DNA of 64,000 nt from Opitutaceae bacterium (GTDB lineage: Bacteria; Verrucomicrobiota; Verrucomicrobiia; Opitutales; Opitutaceae), in the NCBI GenBank assembly GCA_028284235.1, contig JANQSC010000075.1:62001-126000 (forward strand), given 5' to 3'. The translations under genes were made by a program, and so were the position numbers. The notes below the pieces were generated by a model. That model saw nothing but the letters and a program-made list of their open reading frames with translations. It was not told the DNA's origin and searched no databases. Positions 16,435 to 24,548 of this stretch are shown here, in pieces; positions within the stretch are counted from its first letter, which is position 1, and each line of letters begins with the position of its first letter.

Positions 16435-18243
16435 CTACTCGCCTTTGCTTCGGGCGGCCTTGGGATGAATCTGATTGTACGAGTTCACCCGGCCGCCGCG
16501 GGCTTCGAGTTGAGGCAGAGCCCCGTTTCGCTCCGCTTCCTTCCACCAGAGAGCTTGCAGCTCTTTGAGCTTTTGCGGATGCGTCTCGGCCAAGTTGGTC
16601 GATTCGGTGAAGTCATTCTCGAGATTGTACAACTCCCAGTAGTCGTCCGCAAAATCCGTGCCGTGCTTGTGGAACGCCACCGCTTTCCAGCCCTTGTGAT
16701 AGATGGACCTGGCCGCCCAGAGTTCCCAGAACTGCGTGTCCCGCGGCGCCGGAGCATCCGAGCTCTCGAAGACGCGACGCAAACTGGCGCCTTGTAGTGG
16801 AATCTGCGCGACACCGTCGAATACCTTAGGCGCGTCAACACCTACAAGATCCAAAATGGTCGGCGTGATGTCGATCACATCCACAAACTGCTCGCGCAGC
16901 CCGTTTGATTCGATTCCGTCCGGCCAGGAGACAATCATCGGCGTGCGAACGCCTCCATTGAAGGGCCAAAGCTTGTAGTACTGAAAAGGAGCACAGGACG
17001 CTCCCGCCCACGGGCGTTGATACTGCGGTTGCGAGTCGCGGGAGCCGAGCGCATCCAGTCGTTCATGCATTTCTTCTGTAGTCAACTTGCCGCTGTAAGG
17101 GTGTTCAAAGTTACCTTGCACGCCCGCTTCCGGCGCGCCTCCGTTGTCCGAGATCAAAACGATCAGCGTGTTGTCGAAGAGCGCCTCTTCTTTGAGATAA
17201 TCGACAAGCCGCCCGATTTGCTCGTCCGTATGCTCCAAAAAACCCGCGTACGCCTCCATAAATCGAGCAAACACTTCTTTTTCCACCCGACTCAAATCCG
17301 CCCAGGCGGGATCGCCCGGATTGCGGGGCGGAAGTTTCGAACCGGCGGGGATCAGTCCGGAATTCAGTTGCCGACGGTATCGTTCTTCCCGGATTACATC
17401 CCACCCCGCGTCGAACATCCCCGCATACTTGTCGATGTATCGCTTCGGAACTTGAATCGGCGAGTGGATCGCCCCGAAGGCGAGATAGAGGAAGAAGGGC
17501 TGCCCCGGCCGATGCTCGAGGCTCGCGCCGACCATGTCGATCGACTCGTCGACGATGTCTTCGGAAAAATGGTAATCGGGATCGTCGGGAGGCGTGGCGT
17601 TTCGGTTGTCGATCACGAGATCGGGAACGTACTGGTCGGTCCAGCCGGAAAGGAACCCATGGAAACGATCGAAGCCTTTTTGCAGTGGCCAATGGGTCCG
17701 GTCGGCGGCATCGTGTAGTTCGGATTTGGGGACGAGGTGCCATTTCCCTGCCGCATAGGTTCCGTATCCTGCCCGACCGAGGATCTGAGCGACATTGGCC
17801 GCCGCCGCGGTCACCAGCCCCCGCGTGTGCGGATAGCCCTGATCGCTTCCCGGAAGCTCCTTCATCCCCACCGTGTGGGCGTTGCGTCCCGTCAGCAGCG
17901 AAGCCCGTGTGGGAGAGCAAACCGCTTTGGAATGGAAATTGTTGAACTGCAGCCCGTGAGCGGCGAGCGAGTCAATCGACGGCGTCGACACCTCCGACCC
18001 GTAGCATCCCAAATCGCCGAATCCGCAGTCGTCGAGAACGATGTAGACCACGTTGGGCGCTCCATCAGACGCCCGAGCCGGCGCGAGCATCTGCGGCGTA
18101 GAGTCCGCCGCGAACCGACCGACTTCCCCGGAAAACGGGTCCACAGCCGGATGCCGGTCCTCCGCAAAACTGAACACAGCCATCGCCAAACAAGCGAGCA
18201 ACAAAGAAAACGCAGCGCGGGGTAAGCGAATGGAGAACAACAT
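16435..18243 (-). CDS. Secreted sulfatase, large arylsulfatase type (CSPTR motif)
   Basis: A 602-residue enzyme, longer than its neighbours and similar in layout to Pseudomonas AtsA-type arylsulfatases. Signal peptide to about 27. DDCGFGDLGCYG at 71-82 binds metal; the formylglycine site is C109-S-P-T-R with RASLLTGR. GKWHL, ISDNGGAPEAG and GGVRTPMI are the other conserved blocks. Thr for Ser at the fourth motif position is common in this subfamily. Activation by formylglycine formation is expected. Substrate unknown. It is transcribed toward the cytochrome c gene, separated by a perfect inverted repeat. Confidence 0.9.
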   Translation of the reverse strand: MLFSIRLPRAAFSLLLACLAMAVFSFAEDRHPAVDPFSGEVGRFAADSTPQMLAPARASDGAPNVVYIVLDDCGFGDLGCYGSEVSTPSIDSLAAHGLQFNNFHSKAVCSPTRASLLTGRNAHTVGMKELPGSDQGYPHTRGLVTAAAANVAQILGRAGYGTYAAGKWHLVPKSELHDAADRTHWPLQKGFDRFHGFLSGWTDQYVPDLVIDNRNATPPDDPDYHFSEDIVDESIDMVGASLEHRPGQPFFLYLAFGAIHSPIQVPKRYIDKYAGMFDAGWDVIREERYRRQLNSGLIPAGSKLPPRNPGDPAWADLSRVEKEVFARFMEAYAGFLEHTDEQIGRLVDYLKEEALFDNTLIVLISDNGGAPEAGVQGNFEHPYSGKLTTEEMHERLDALGSRDSQPQYQRPWAGASCAPFQYYKLWPFNGGVRTPMIVSWPDGIESNGLREQFVDVIDITPTILDLVGVDAPKVFDGVAQIPLQGASLRRVFESSDAPAPRDTQFWELWAARSIYHKGWKAVAFHKHGTDFADDYWELYNLENDFTESTNLAETHPQKLKELQALWWKEAERNGALPQLEARGGRVNSYNQIHPKAARSKGE

Positions 18244-18306
18244 TCACTCAGAAAGGCGGGATTCGCTTCACGAGTCAATGCGAGCGACGAACTGCGAACT
18301 GAAACA

Positions 18307-18327
18307 AACGCGACGGGACGTCGCGTT
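18307..18327. repeat. Family C hairpin
   Basis: AACGCGAC-GGGAC-GTCGCGTT, followed by CCACCCTT. The block GTCGCGTTCCACC recurs in reverse at about 10422-10435. It lies in the gap upstream of the sulfatase start. Confidence 0.45.
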
Positions 18328-18411
18328 CCACCCTTGGGCAATCCTAATTCGATCACTTTTCGAGAAACCTTATTTATCGACGCAGTCGACATCCTAATCG
18401 CCCGCAGGGCG

Positions 18412-18440
18412 TCCTAGCCCCGACCCGGTCGGGGCTAGGA
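18412..18440 (-). terminator. Near-perfect palindrome 3' of the ketopantoate-reductase-like gene
   Basis: TCCTAGCCCCGACC, one unpaired C, then GGTCGGGGCTAGGA: a 14-bp stem, 22 bp past the stop of the minus-strand gene. There is no clear T-tract, so termination is inferred. A smaller CGCCC/GGGCG hairpin adjoins at about 18400-18411. Confidence 0.5.
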
Positions 18441-18462
18441 CAAAAACTAATTCTGTCACCGT

Positions 18463-19236
18463 TCATTCAAGACGACTCGCCAGCTCCCGGATCGCTCTCA
18501 GTTGCACGCCCGCCGCATCCGCTTGCTCCAACGCTCGAGCCAGCCGTCCCGGGGCCGAACGTCCTTTGCATATGTGATTCGGATCGCCTTCGATCCCGCG
18601 CTCCAAGCCCGCCAACAAACGCTCGCGATCAAGTGACTCCCCTAGTACGGCGCATTGCAGATCGATCACGTCGTTCGCTACCGCGAGCGCCACGGAGCGG
18701 TTGTTCTTCCATAGATCTGAAACGGTCGCGCCGTCCTGGAGCGCCAGCCCCGCAATGTTCGAAGTCAATATGTAGACGTTCTTTTGCACGAGCTCGAGCA
18801 GCATCGCTTCGGAACTCACAACCGCGTCCGCTGGGATACCAATACCCCGCAACGCGTCGACTATCGACGGAGCTATCGGCCCGAAAACCGGCGTTGGCAA
18901 AATCGGGTTCACCGCCGTGCCGCGTTTCTTTTCAAACCAAATGGACGCGATCGTTGGATTTTGGATACCGAATCGTTCCCAGTCCTTGGGCAGGAGTTCA
19001 TTCTGGATCAGGACAAGGCGATCTTGCCAAGCATCCGGTATCGCTTCCATCACAGCCTCATAATCCGCTTCCGCCACCGCGACGACTACCATTTTCGGCT
19101 CGGGAATCGTCTCCGACTCGACCGCTATTTCCATGCTTCGCGTCACCGGATAAACGGGATGCCCGCTTCGCAAAAACGCATGAGCGAGCACCGCTGCAAT
19201 TTCTCCGATTCCGACGATGACAATAGGCGATTTCAT
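18463..19236 (-). CDS. NAD(P)-binding protein resembling ketopantoate reductase (PanE/ApbA)
   Basis: 257 residues, probably cytoplasmic. The N-terminus IVIVGIGEIAAVLAHAFLRSGHPVYPVTR is a Rossmann fold with G9-x-G-x-x-A, one residue off the strict GxGxxG. The C-terminal half is helical, as in PanE-type dehydrogenases (LVQKNVYILTSNIAGL). It is shorter than PanE (about 300 residues), and the catalytic Lys and Glu of PanE are not obvious, so it may act on another 2-oxo acid or not be catalytic. It stands alone. Confidence 0.6.
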   Translation of the reverse strand: MKSPIVIVGIGEIAAVLAHAFLRSGHPVYPVTRSMEIAVESETIPEPKMVVVAVAEADYEAVMEAIPDAWQDRLVLIQNELLPKDWERFGIQNPTIASIWFEKKRGTAVNPILPTPVFGPIAPSIVDALRGIGIPADAVVSSEAMLLELVQKNVYILTSNIAGLALQDGATVSDLWKNNRSVALAVANDVIDLQCAVLGESLDRERLLAGLERGIEGDPNHICKGRSAPGRLARALEQADAAGVQLRAIRELASRLE

Positions 19237-19385
19237 ATTTGTACTCCAATTTGCTCGTTCGCATTCCCAGTCACAGGAAAACGATTTCGAAAGACGGCTA
19301 ACAACTCAAGCGTTGACTAAAAATGAACTGGCGCTCGTACGCGACGCGCCATAGTCATCTCGTTTAACCGAATCCACTACCCTCC

Positions 19386-20231
19386 ATGCATTATTGTCGC
19401 TTTTTCACCCCCCTGATCGCAGCGCTCGCGGTCTCATTGTCCAGCAACGCCGCCACCCGCGTGGCTGTCCGCGCGGTGGCCACCGAGGAGTACTTAATTA
19501 AACGAGCGGAGTCATCCGACCCGGTTCAAACCTACCAATTTACCAAAGGACGCTTCTTCAAACCGCGCGGCGTCAACAAAGGGATGGCCGAATTCACCTT
19601 CGAGGAGATCGTCTTCGACATCGCCGAACGGCTCGTCGAGCAAGACTTCTACCCCAACCCCACTCTGGGCGAGGGCGACTTGCTCATCGTCGTCCACTAC
19701 GGCATCACCCAAGTCGGTGAATCCCTCCAGGAACTCATGGCCTGGACCAGCATAGACGACATGGGGCTCAACGATACGGCCGGTTCCTCGGTCGCGAGCC
19801 AAGCCAACGCGGCCAATCAGTTGGAATTCATCATGAACGCAGTCGACATCGTCAACCAGTCCAACGATCGCGATTCTCAATCCACCGCCGGTCTGCTCGG
19901 AATGGAAGAAGCGTACGAGGGACATCCCTATCTCGACCTCGCCCGCGAGACCGAAATGAAATCCATGCTGGGCGAAGAGCGCTACTTCGTAATTCTCATG
20001 GCCTACGACTACCCGAGAATCATGGACCACGGGAAATGGGAGCTCCAGTGGTCCACCCGCTATAGCGCCCGGGCGGCGGGAAAACGCTTCGACGAAGCCA
20101 TCAAGGACATGAATGTCGTCGCCGGAGGATTTTTTGGGAAACACCTCGATCGCCTCGCCAGCAAACGCGCCGACGACACCTCCAACGTCGATATCGGCGA
20201 CATCGATGTTGTGGATACGGAGAGACAATAA
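19386..20231 (+). CDS. Secreted protein of unknown function
   Basis: 281 residues with a signal peptide ending near SSNAA (about 22). The mature part has an alternating beta pattern (RVAVRAVATEEYLIKR, YQFTKGRFF) and an early segment FTFEEIVFDIAERLVEQDFYPN followed by DLLIVVHYG, a layout reminiscent of DUF4136-type lipoproteins but without a lipidation Cys. The C-terminal 25 residues are acidic (NVDIGDIDVVDTE). I recognise no family. It stands alone, with family A repeats downstream. Confidence 0.65.
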   Translation: MHYCRFFTPLIAALAVSLSSNAATRVAVRAVATEEYLIKRAESSDPVQTYQFTKGRFFKPRGVNKGMAEFTFEEIVFDIAERLVEQDFYPNPTLGEGDLLIVVHYGITQVGESLQELMAWTSIDDMGLNDTAGSSVASQANAANQLEFIMNAVDIVNQSNDRDSQSTAGLLGMEEAYEGHPYLDLARETEMKSMLGEERYFVILMAYDYPRIMDHGKWELQWSTRYSARAAGKRFDEAIKDMNVVAGGFFGKHLDRLASKRADDTSNVDIGDIDVVDTERQ

Positions 20232-20289
20232 ATTTGCCCACACCTAGTTGATCTCGAAGAAATCAGTATAAAAATCGCGGTTGCAAAGT

Positions 20290-20397
20290 CACTGTCTCAA
20301 TGACTCAACAGTCACGGCTGGAACAGTGATCTCTCCGAGATCAAATTCCGTCCCGCCAAGCGGGACGGAACCAGGATCGCTTCGCGAACAGGATCTC
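20290..20397 (+). repeat. Family A hairpin repeat, copy 4 (right part)
   Basis: CACTGTCTCAATGACTCAAC, then AACAGTGATCTC-TCC-GAGATCA, TTCCGTCCCGC/GCGGGACGGAA, and CAGGATCGCTTCGCGAACAGGATC. The stem between TTCCG and CGGAA differs from copies 1 and 2 but is fully paired. Confidence 0.7.
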
Positions 20398-20451
20398 AAG
20401 TATTGTTCCGTCCCGCTGAAGACCTCAAAAAAGCCAATCGCTCGATTAAGA

Positions 20452-20573
20452 ATGCTGCCGCAAAGCGGCATCCTGTTCCTGCGAAGCAGGATTTGATTCC
20501 GCTCGCGGAATCACTGTTTCAATAACTCAATAAACAAGGTTGGAACGGCGACCTCGGAGAGATCACTGTTAAA
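20452..20573 (+). repeat. Family A hairpin repeat, copy 5 (left part)
   Basis: GCCGC-AAA-GCGGC, CATCCTGTT, CCTGC-GAA-GCAGG, TTTGATTCCGC/GCGGAATC, CACTGTTTCAATAACTC and ATCACTGTT. Together with copy 4 it fills the gap between the secreted-protein gene and the sulfatase, with no gene inside. Confidence 0.7.
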
Positions 20574-20655
20574 ACTAACTCGACCTGAGTGGGCGCGAAT
20601 GCGTGCGCGGCATCAGTTCTTGAAGATGAATAGAGTGAATTTCGTATCGAACCGG

Positions 20656-22104
20656 TCAGCCTCCGCGTTGCGGGCCGCCGCGCCCTCCGCCTCCGGGGCC
20701 GCCTCGTCCTCCTTGTCCGCGGCCTCCGGGGCCTCGAGGTTCGGGAAGCGGCGCGTTCGGGTCGTAGTCGGGGTTTGGAACCGGCAACTGAGCGTTGGTC
20801 GAGCGTAGTCGGTTATCCATTACAGCGATCAATTTTTCTAGCTTCTCCGGATAGACCTTCGCCAAGTCTTTCTTTTCTCCGATGTCCTTGCTGAGATCGA
20901 ATAGCTGGTACGAGTTCGTCTCCCAATCCCTGATCAGCTTGAGATCGCCACTGATGATCGCCGTAGTCGGTTTGGCGTCGGGTCCGCGCCCGTAGTGAGG
21001 CACGTGAAAAAGGAGCGAATCTACGTGTCGGTCGAGCGTTTTCTCCTTTCCGCTCAAAATCGACGCTAGGCTCGAACCGTCGATCTTGACGGGAACGTCG
21101 ACGCCCGCCCATTCGCAAAACGTCGGAAAGAGATCGCAGCCGGTGACCGATTCAGGGCTATAGCTGTTCGCCGCGATTCCGGGTCCGGTTATGATGAGCG
21201 GCACGCGAAGACCGCCTTCGTAGAGCGTCGACTTGCCTTTGCTGAGCGGGGCGTTGTTCTGAACGCCGAACCGCGCGTTGCTCGGACCGCCGTTGTCGGA
21301 CATGAAAACGACGTAGGTATTGTCGGCGATGCCGAGAGAGTCGATTTCCTCGAGCACCGCTCCGATACTCTCGTCGAAGTCCCAAGTCATGCCGGCAAAC
21401 GGGACGCCCGCATGACGCTTCCCTTTTTTCATGGCTTCAAATTTCGTTTCAGACTCGGCCTTCGTAGCGGTAGGAGCGTGAACCGCGTAATGGAATAGCT
21501 GGGCGTAGAACGGGCGGCCTTCCTTCACGTTCTCTCGCATGAAGGCGAACGCGCGCTCGTTGATCCCAAAGATGTCCTTGGGATTATCGGCTCCCGAGTT
21601 TTCGGGAGTGCCGTTGGACGTGGAGCCGTCGTGAACATCGAATCCGTGCTGGCCCGGATTGCCCTGTCCGAGGTGCCATTTACCAAAGTAGGCGCTAGCG
21701 TATCCGGCGGGCTTGAGCGCTTCGGCGATCGACGTTTCCGAGGCGGGAAATTCGCGCAGCTGCGTGGGTGGCCGCAATTTGTGGGCGTTGGTCCCGAGGC
21801 CCGGACCCGGGGTCGTAATGTGGATCTCGGCGGGCGTTTTCCCCGTTAAAACTGCCGCGCGGCTGGGAGTACACATCGCGGCCGGCGCATAGGCCGCGGA
21901 AAAACGCATGCCCATGGCAGCAAGTTTCTCGATGTTCGGGGTAAGGTAGTAGTCGCTTTTAGTGCTTGGGTCGCCCGGGATCATCTCCACGGACGTTCCA
22001 GTCCAGCCCATGTCATCCGCGTAGATAAAGACAAAGTTGGGCTTCGCTCCGAAGAGAGATGTGGCGATACATGCAGAGAGGAGTAAGGGTAAGATTTGTT
22101 TCAT
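20656..22104 (-). CDS. Secreted sulfatase with Gly/Arg-rich tail (CTPSR motif)
   Basis: A 482-residue sulfatase with a signal peptide to about 19 (LFGA). YADDMGWTG (29-37) holds the metal Asp pair; the formylglycine site is C78-T-P-S-R with AAVLTGK; GKWHLGQG and MSDNGGPSN follow. It ends in a 30-residue Gly/Arg/Pro low-complexity tail (GRGGPGGGG-type), absent from the other six sulfatases here, which could mediate RNA-, acid- or polymer-binding, or be a linker to the surface. Substrate unknown. The spacer 22105-23077 upstream is large. Confidence 0.88.
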   Translation of the reverse strand: MKQILPLLLSACIATSLFGAKPNFVFIYADDMGWTGTSVEMIPGDPSTKSDYYLTPNIEKLAAMGMRFSAAYAPAAMCTPSRAAVLTGKTPAEIHITTPGPGLGTNAHKLRPPTQLREFPASETSIAEALKPAGYASAYFGKWHLGQGNPGQHGFDVHDGSTSNGTPENSGADNPKDIFGINERAFAFMRENVKEGRPFYAQLFHYAVHAPTATKAESETKFEAMKKGKRHAGVPFAGMTWDFDESIGAVLEEIDSLGIADNTYVVFMSDNGGPSNARFGVQNNAPLSKGKSTLYEGGLRVPLIITGPGIAANSYSPESVTGCDLFPTFCEWAGVDVPVKIDGSSLASILSGKEKTLDRHVDSLLFHVPHYGRGPDAKPTTAIISGDLKLIRDWETNSYQLFDLSKDIGEKKDLAKVYPEKLEKLIAVMDNRLRSTNAQLPVPNPDYDPNAPLPEPRGPGGRGQGGRGGPGGGGRGGPQRGG

Positions 22105-23077
22105 AGCTTTGGAGGTAGGGAAGAAAACGACGCAAATTCGCGTACGCTAGGGAGATACACGTTTCCAAGAGAGCGTAGGTTACACAATAACGACGTCTTC
22201 AAACCAGAACAATCTGACTTCCGAGGACTTCGCAGTAACGCAGATTCTGAATTCATCAGCCATACTCACGCACAATTCGCCCATCAGTTTCAAGAGCTTG
22301 GGCCTTGATTCGCGCTACGCGGGCTCCGAAGGGATCCTCGCCCACATTGCAAAACAAAACGCTAAGGAAGAGTCGATCGTCATTCTCATTGGACTCGGCT
22401 GGCGGAAAGTAACGTTGTCCCAAAACTGATATCTCTTTTCGGACACGCTCAATAAACGGTATTCAACAGCGCGCCTTCCAGCGCAAAAGCAGCCCTTTCC
22501 CTCCCATCAATCCTATTAGTCTGGAGTGACAGATGGTTTAGAAACGCACCACCCCCCGCAACGAGTACATCCAAACAGCCGAGCTCGCGATATTCCTAGG
22601 ATCACAATCGGACCTCAACTTGAGGCGCCTTTTCGCCATTAGCGGCGCGACAGGCCCACCCTAACTCGCAATTCGAGATTTCCCCGAAAGGAAACGAGCG
22701 ACAAACGCCGATACTGTCGCTCCCATATACAGAAAGAGATAAATTCTAAATACTAATTTATTATATATAATATAAATAGATACGAACCCCCTACGAAAGA
22801 ACCAATTACCCAAGTCAAACAATTTAACGATAGTGAATCTTGAATGGATATTTTTAAATAAAACGATTTATTAATATAAGTTAAATTCGTTCGATTTTTG
22901 TATGGACATTTTCATTAGATACCTTCTTTTTTCCTAATCACCAATTAGTGTTTTTCACTATACTGTTACTATCTATTAAATGTAGTAAAACACTACCAAT
23001 CCACTCTTGTAGTTTTACTCGGACCCGGAAGGTACGCGTATAGCTGCATCAATAAAACAAAATACTAAGAATAAAAA
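22105..23077. other. 970-bp intergenic region, right part AT-rich
   Basis: I see no coding frame on either strand. From about 22735 the sequence is markedly AT-rich (runs of TTTATTATATATAATATAAATA type), unlike the rest of the window. Short paired words GTAGT/ACTAC and GTAAAAC-ACTAC/GTAGTTTTAC lie at 22982-23018, upstream of the S74 gene; they may be a leader structure or operator, but the stems are short. No clear promoter consensus is seen. Confidence 0.5.
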
Positions 23078-24376
23078 ATGAAAAAGAATGCACTAAGCCT
23101 ATGCGCCTGTCTGCTTGCGAGCGGATTGATCTACGCAGGAACCGAAGACATGACCAGCTACAAGAAAAACGACCGAGGGAAAAACGGTCAACGGGGCGTC
23201 GCCATTGGCGATGGTTCAGGCGCCAATTCGACTAACGACAATACTGATTTCGTCTACGTGGGATTTGAAGCCGGCAAGAACATCGGAGAAGACAATGGAG
23301 ATCAAAACATCATTATCGGATCCAGAGCCGCATCAGGCGCTAACTGCGTAGTTGATGGAACCATAGCCATTGGCTTTCGCGCGGCGAACGCAGCTCAATC
23401 GATTGACAGCATCTATGTAGGTGGGTTCGCAGGTTATAAGGCGTCGAGCAATGATAGCACCTTTGTTGGAGGAAGCTCGGGCTACCAAATGACTGGCGAC
23501 AAGAACACTGCTATAGGTGGAGATTCTCTAAAGTATGTAGATGGAGAACGCAATATCGCCATCGGCTACGGCGCGGGCACCAACGGTTTGGACGACGAGT
23601 TCGACCAGTCTATAGCAATCGGAGCCTATGCAATGGTACATGAATCGAATTCAGTGGCCATAGGTTCAACCGCTGATGTTTCAGGAACGGGCTCCATCGG
23701 CTTGGGCGACAGCGCTCGAGCAACAAATGACGATTGCATTGCAATCGGAAGCGGAAGCTATGTCACCGGAGCGGGAAGCATCGCTCTCAGCGCTGGCGGA
23801 ACCGTTACTGGAGAAAACAGTATATCGATCGGGTTTGATGGAACGCTCGAAACGGACGACAAAGTGTATATCGGCAACTACGATACTGAAATCATTGGTG
23901 GTATCGTAGATTGGTCGGTCCTTTCGGACGCTCGATTCAAAACGGACGTTCGCGAGGACGTTAGCGGCCTCGAATTTATAAACCAATTGCGCCCAGTCAG
24001 CTATGTCGTCGACACAGCGAAACTGAATGAGCGCCGGGGCATCGAAGTGTCTAGTAATGACGAGCAAGCCGAAAGAAAATCCGGCTTTATCTCCCAGGAA
24101 GTCGAAGCGCTCGTCAACAAGGGTGGCTACCCCTTTTCTGGAGTCGGTCGACCGGACAATCTCGAAACCGACAACTACACGCTCGCTTACGCCGAGTTTG
24201 TAGTTCCGTTGACCAAAGCTGTCCAAGAGCTCAGCGCTATGGTCGAAGCTCAAGGCCTACAGATCAAAGCTCAGAACGCGCAATTGATCGAAGAACGAAA
24301 ACTGAGAAGCCTGCAAGCCAAGCAGATCGCTTATCTCGAGAAAGAACTCCTGCTGCTACACAGCATCGGCTACTGA
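23078..24376 (+). CDS. Surface protein with YadA-head-like repeats and peptidase S74 chaperone domain
   Basis: 432 residues. Signal peptide to about 20 (LIYA). Residues about 35-270 repeat a 14-16-residue beta pattern, [AS]-I-A-I-G-x-x-A (AIGDGSGA, AIGFRAAN, AIGYGAGT, AIGAYAMV, AIGSGSYV), as in trimeric YadA/Hia heads. A S74 intramolecular chaperone domain follows; S283-D and K288 match the Ser-Lys pair that self-cleaves in phage tailspikes. Residues about 375-428 form a coiled coil. It probably trimerises and then releases its tail. It is monocistronic with its own terminator. The surrounding DNA is AT-rich, so transfer is plausible. No phage genes are near. Confidence 0.8.
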   Translation: MKKNALSLCACLLASGLIYAGTEDMTSYKKNDRGKNGQRGVAIGDGSGANSTNDNTDFVYVGFEAGKNIGEDNGDQNIIIGSRAASGANCVVDGTIAIGFRAANAAQSIDSIYVGGFAGYKASSNDSTFVGGSSGYQMTGDKNTAIGGDSLKYVDGERNIAIGYGAGTNGLDDEFDQSIAIGAYAMVHESNSVAIGSTADVSGTGSIGLGDSARATNDDCIAIGSGSYVTGAGSIALSAGGTVTGENSISIGFDGTLETDDKVYIGNYDTEIIGGIVDWSVLSDARFKTDVREDVSGLEFINQLRPVSYVVDTAKLNERRGIEVSSNDEQAERKSGFISQEVEALVNKGGYPFSGVGRPDNLETDNYTLAYAEFVVPLTKAVQELSAMVEAQGLQIKAQNAQLIEERKLRSLQAKQIAYLEKELLLLHSIGY

Positions 24377-24400
24377 TACTCTTGCAGTACCTATAATCCC

Positions 24401-24437
24401 GGAGCTGCGCCATCGGCGCGCAGCTCCTTTTTTATTT
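24401..24437 (+). terminator. Intrinsic terminator of the S74 gene
   Basis: GGAGCTGCGC, 7-nt loop CATCGGC, GCGCAGCTCC, then TTTTTTATTTT: a perfect 10-bp stem with T-tract, 24 bp after the stop. It is the clearest factor-independent terminator in the window. Confidence 0.93.
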
Positions 24438-24548
24438 TAGCCACGTTTGAATTCCCCTAAACCGGAACCACTCACCGGTCGAATCCACCACGACAAGCGG
24501 TCTGAAGAGAAGGTTCTTGGGCCTAGAACGAAGCGTCATCCGTAAGGA

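Noticed and set aside
22735..24437. Prophage remnant around the S74 protein
   Set aside because: No capsid, tail, integrase or lysis genes nearby; the protein has a signal peptide, which phage fibres lack.
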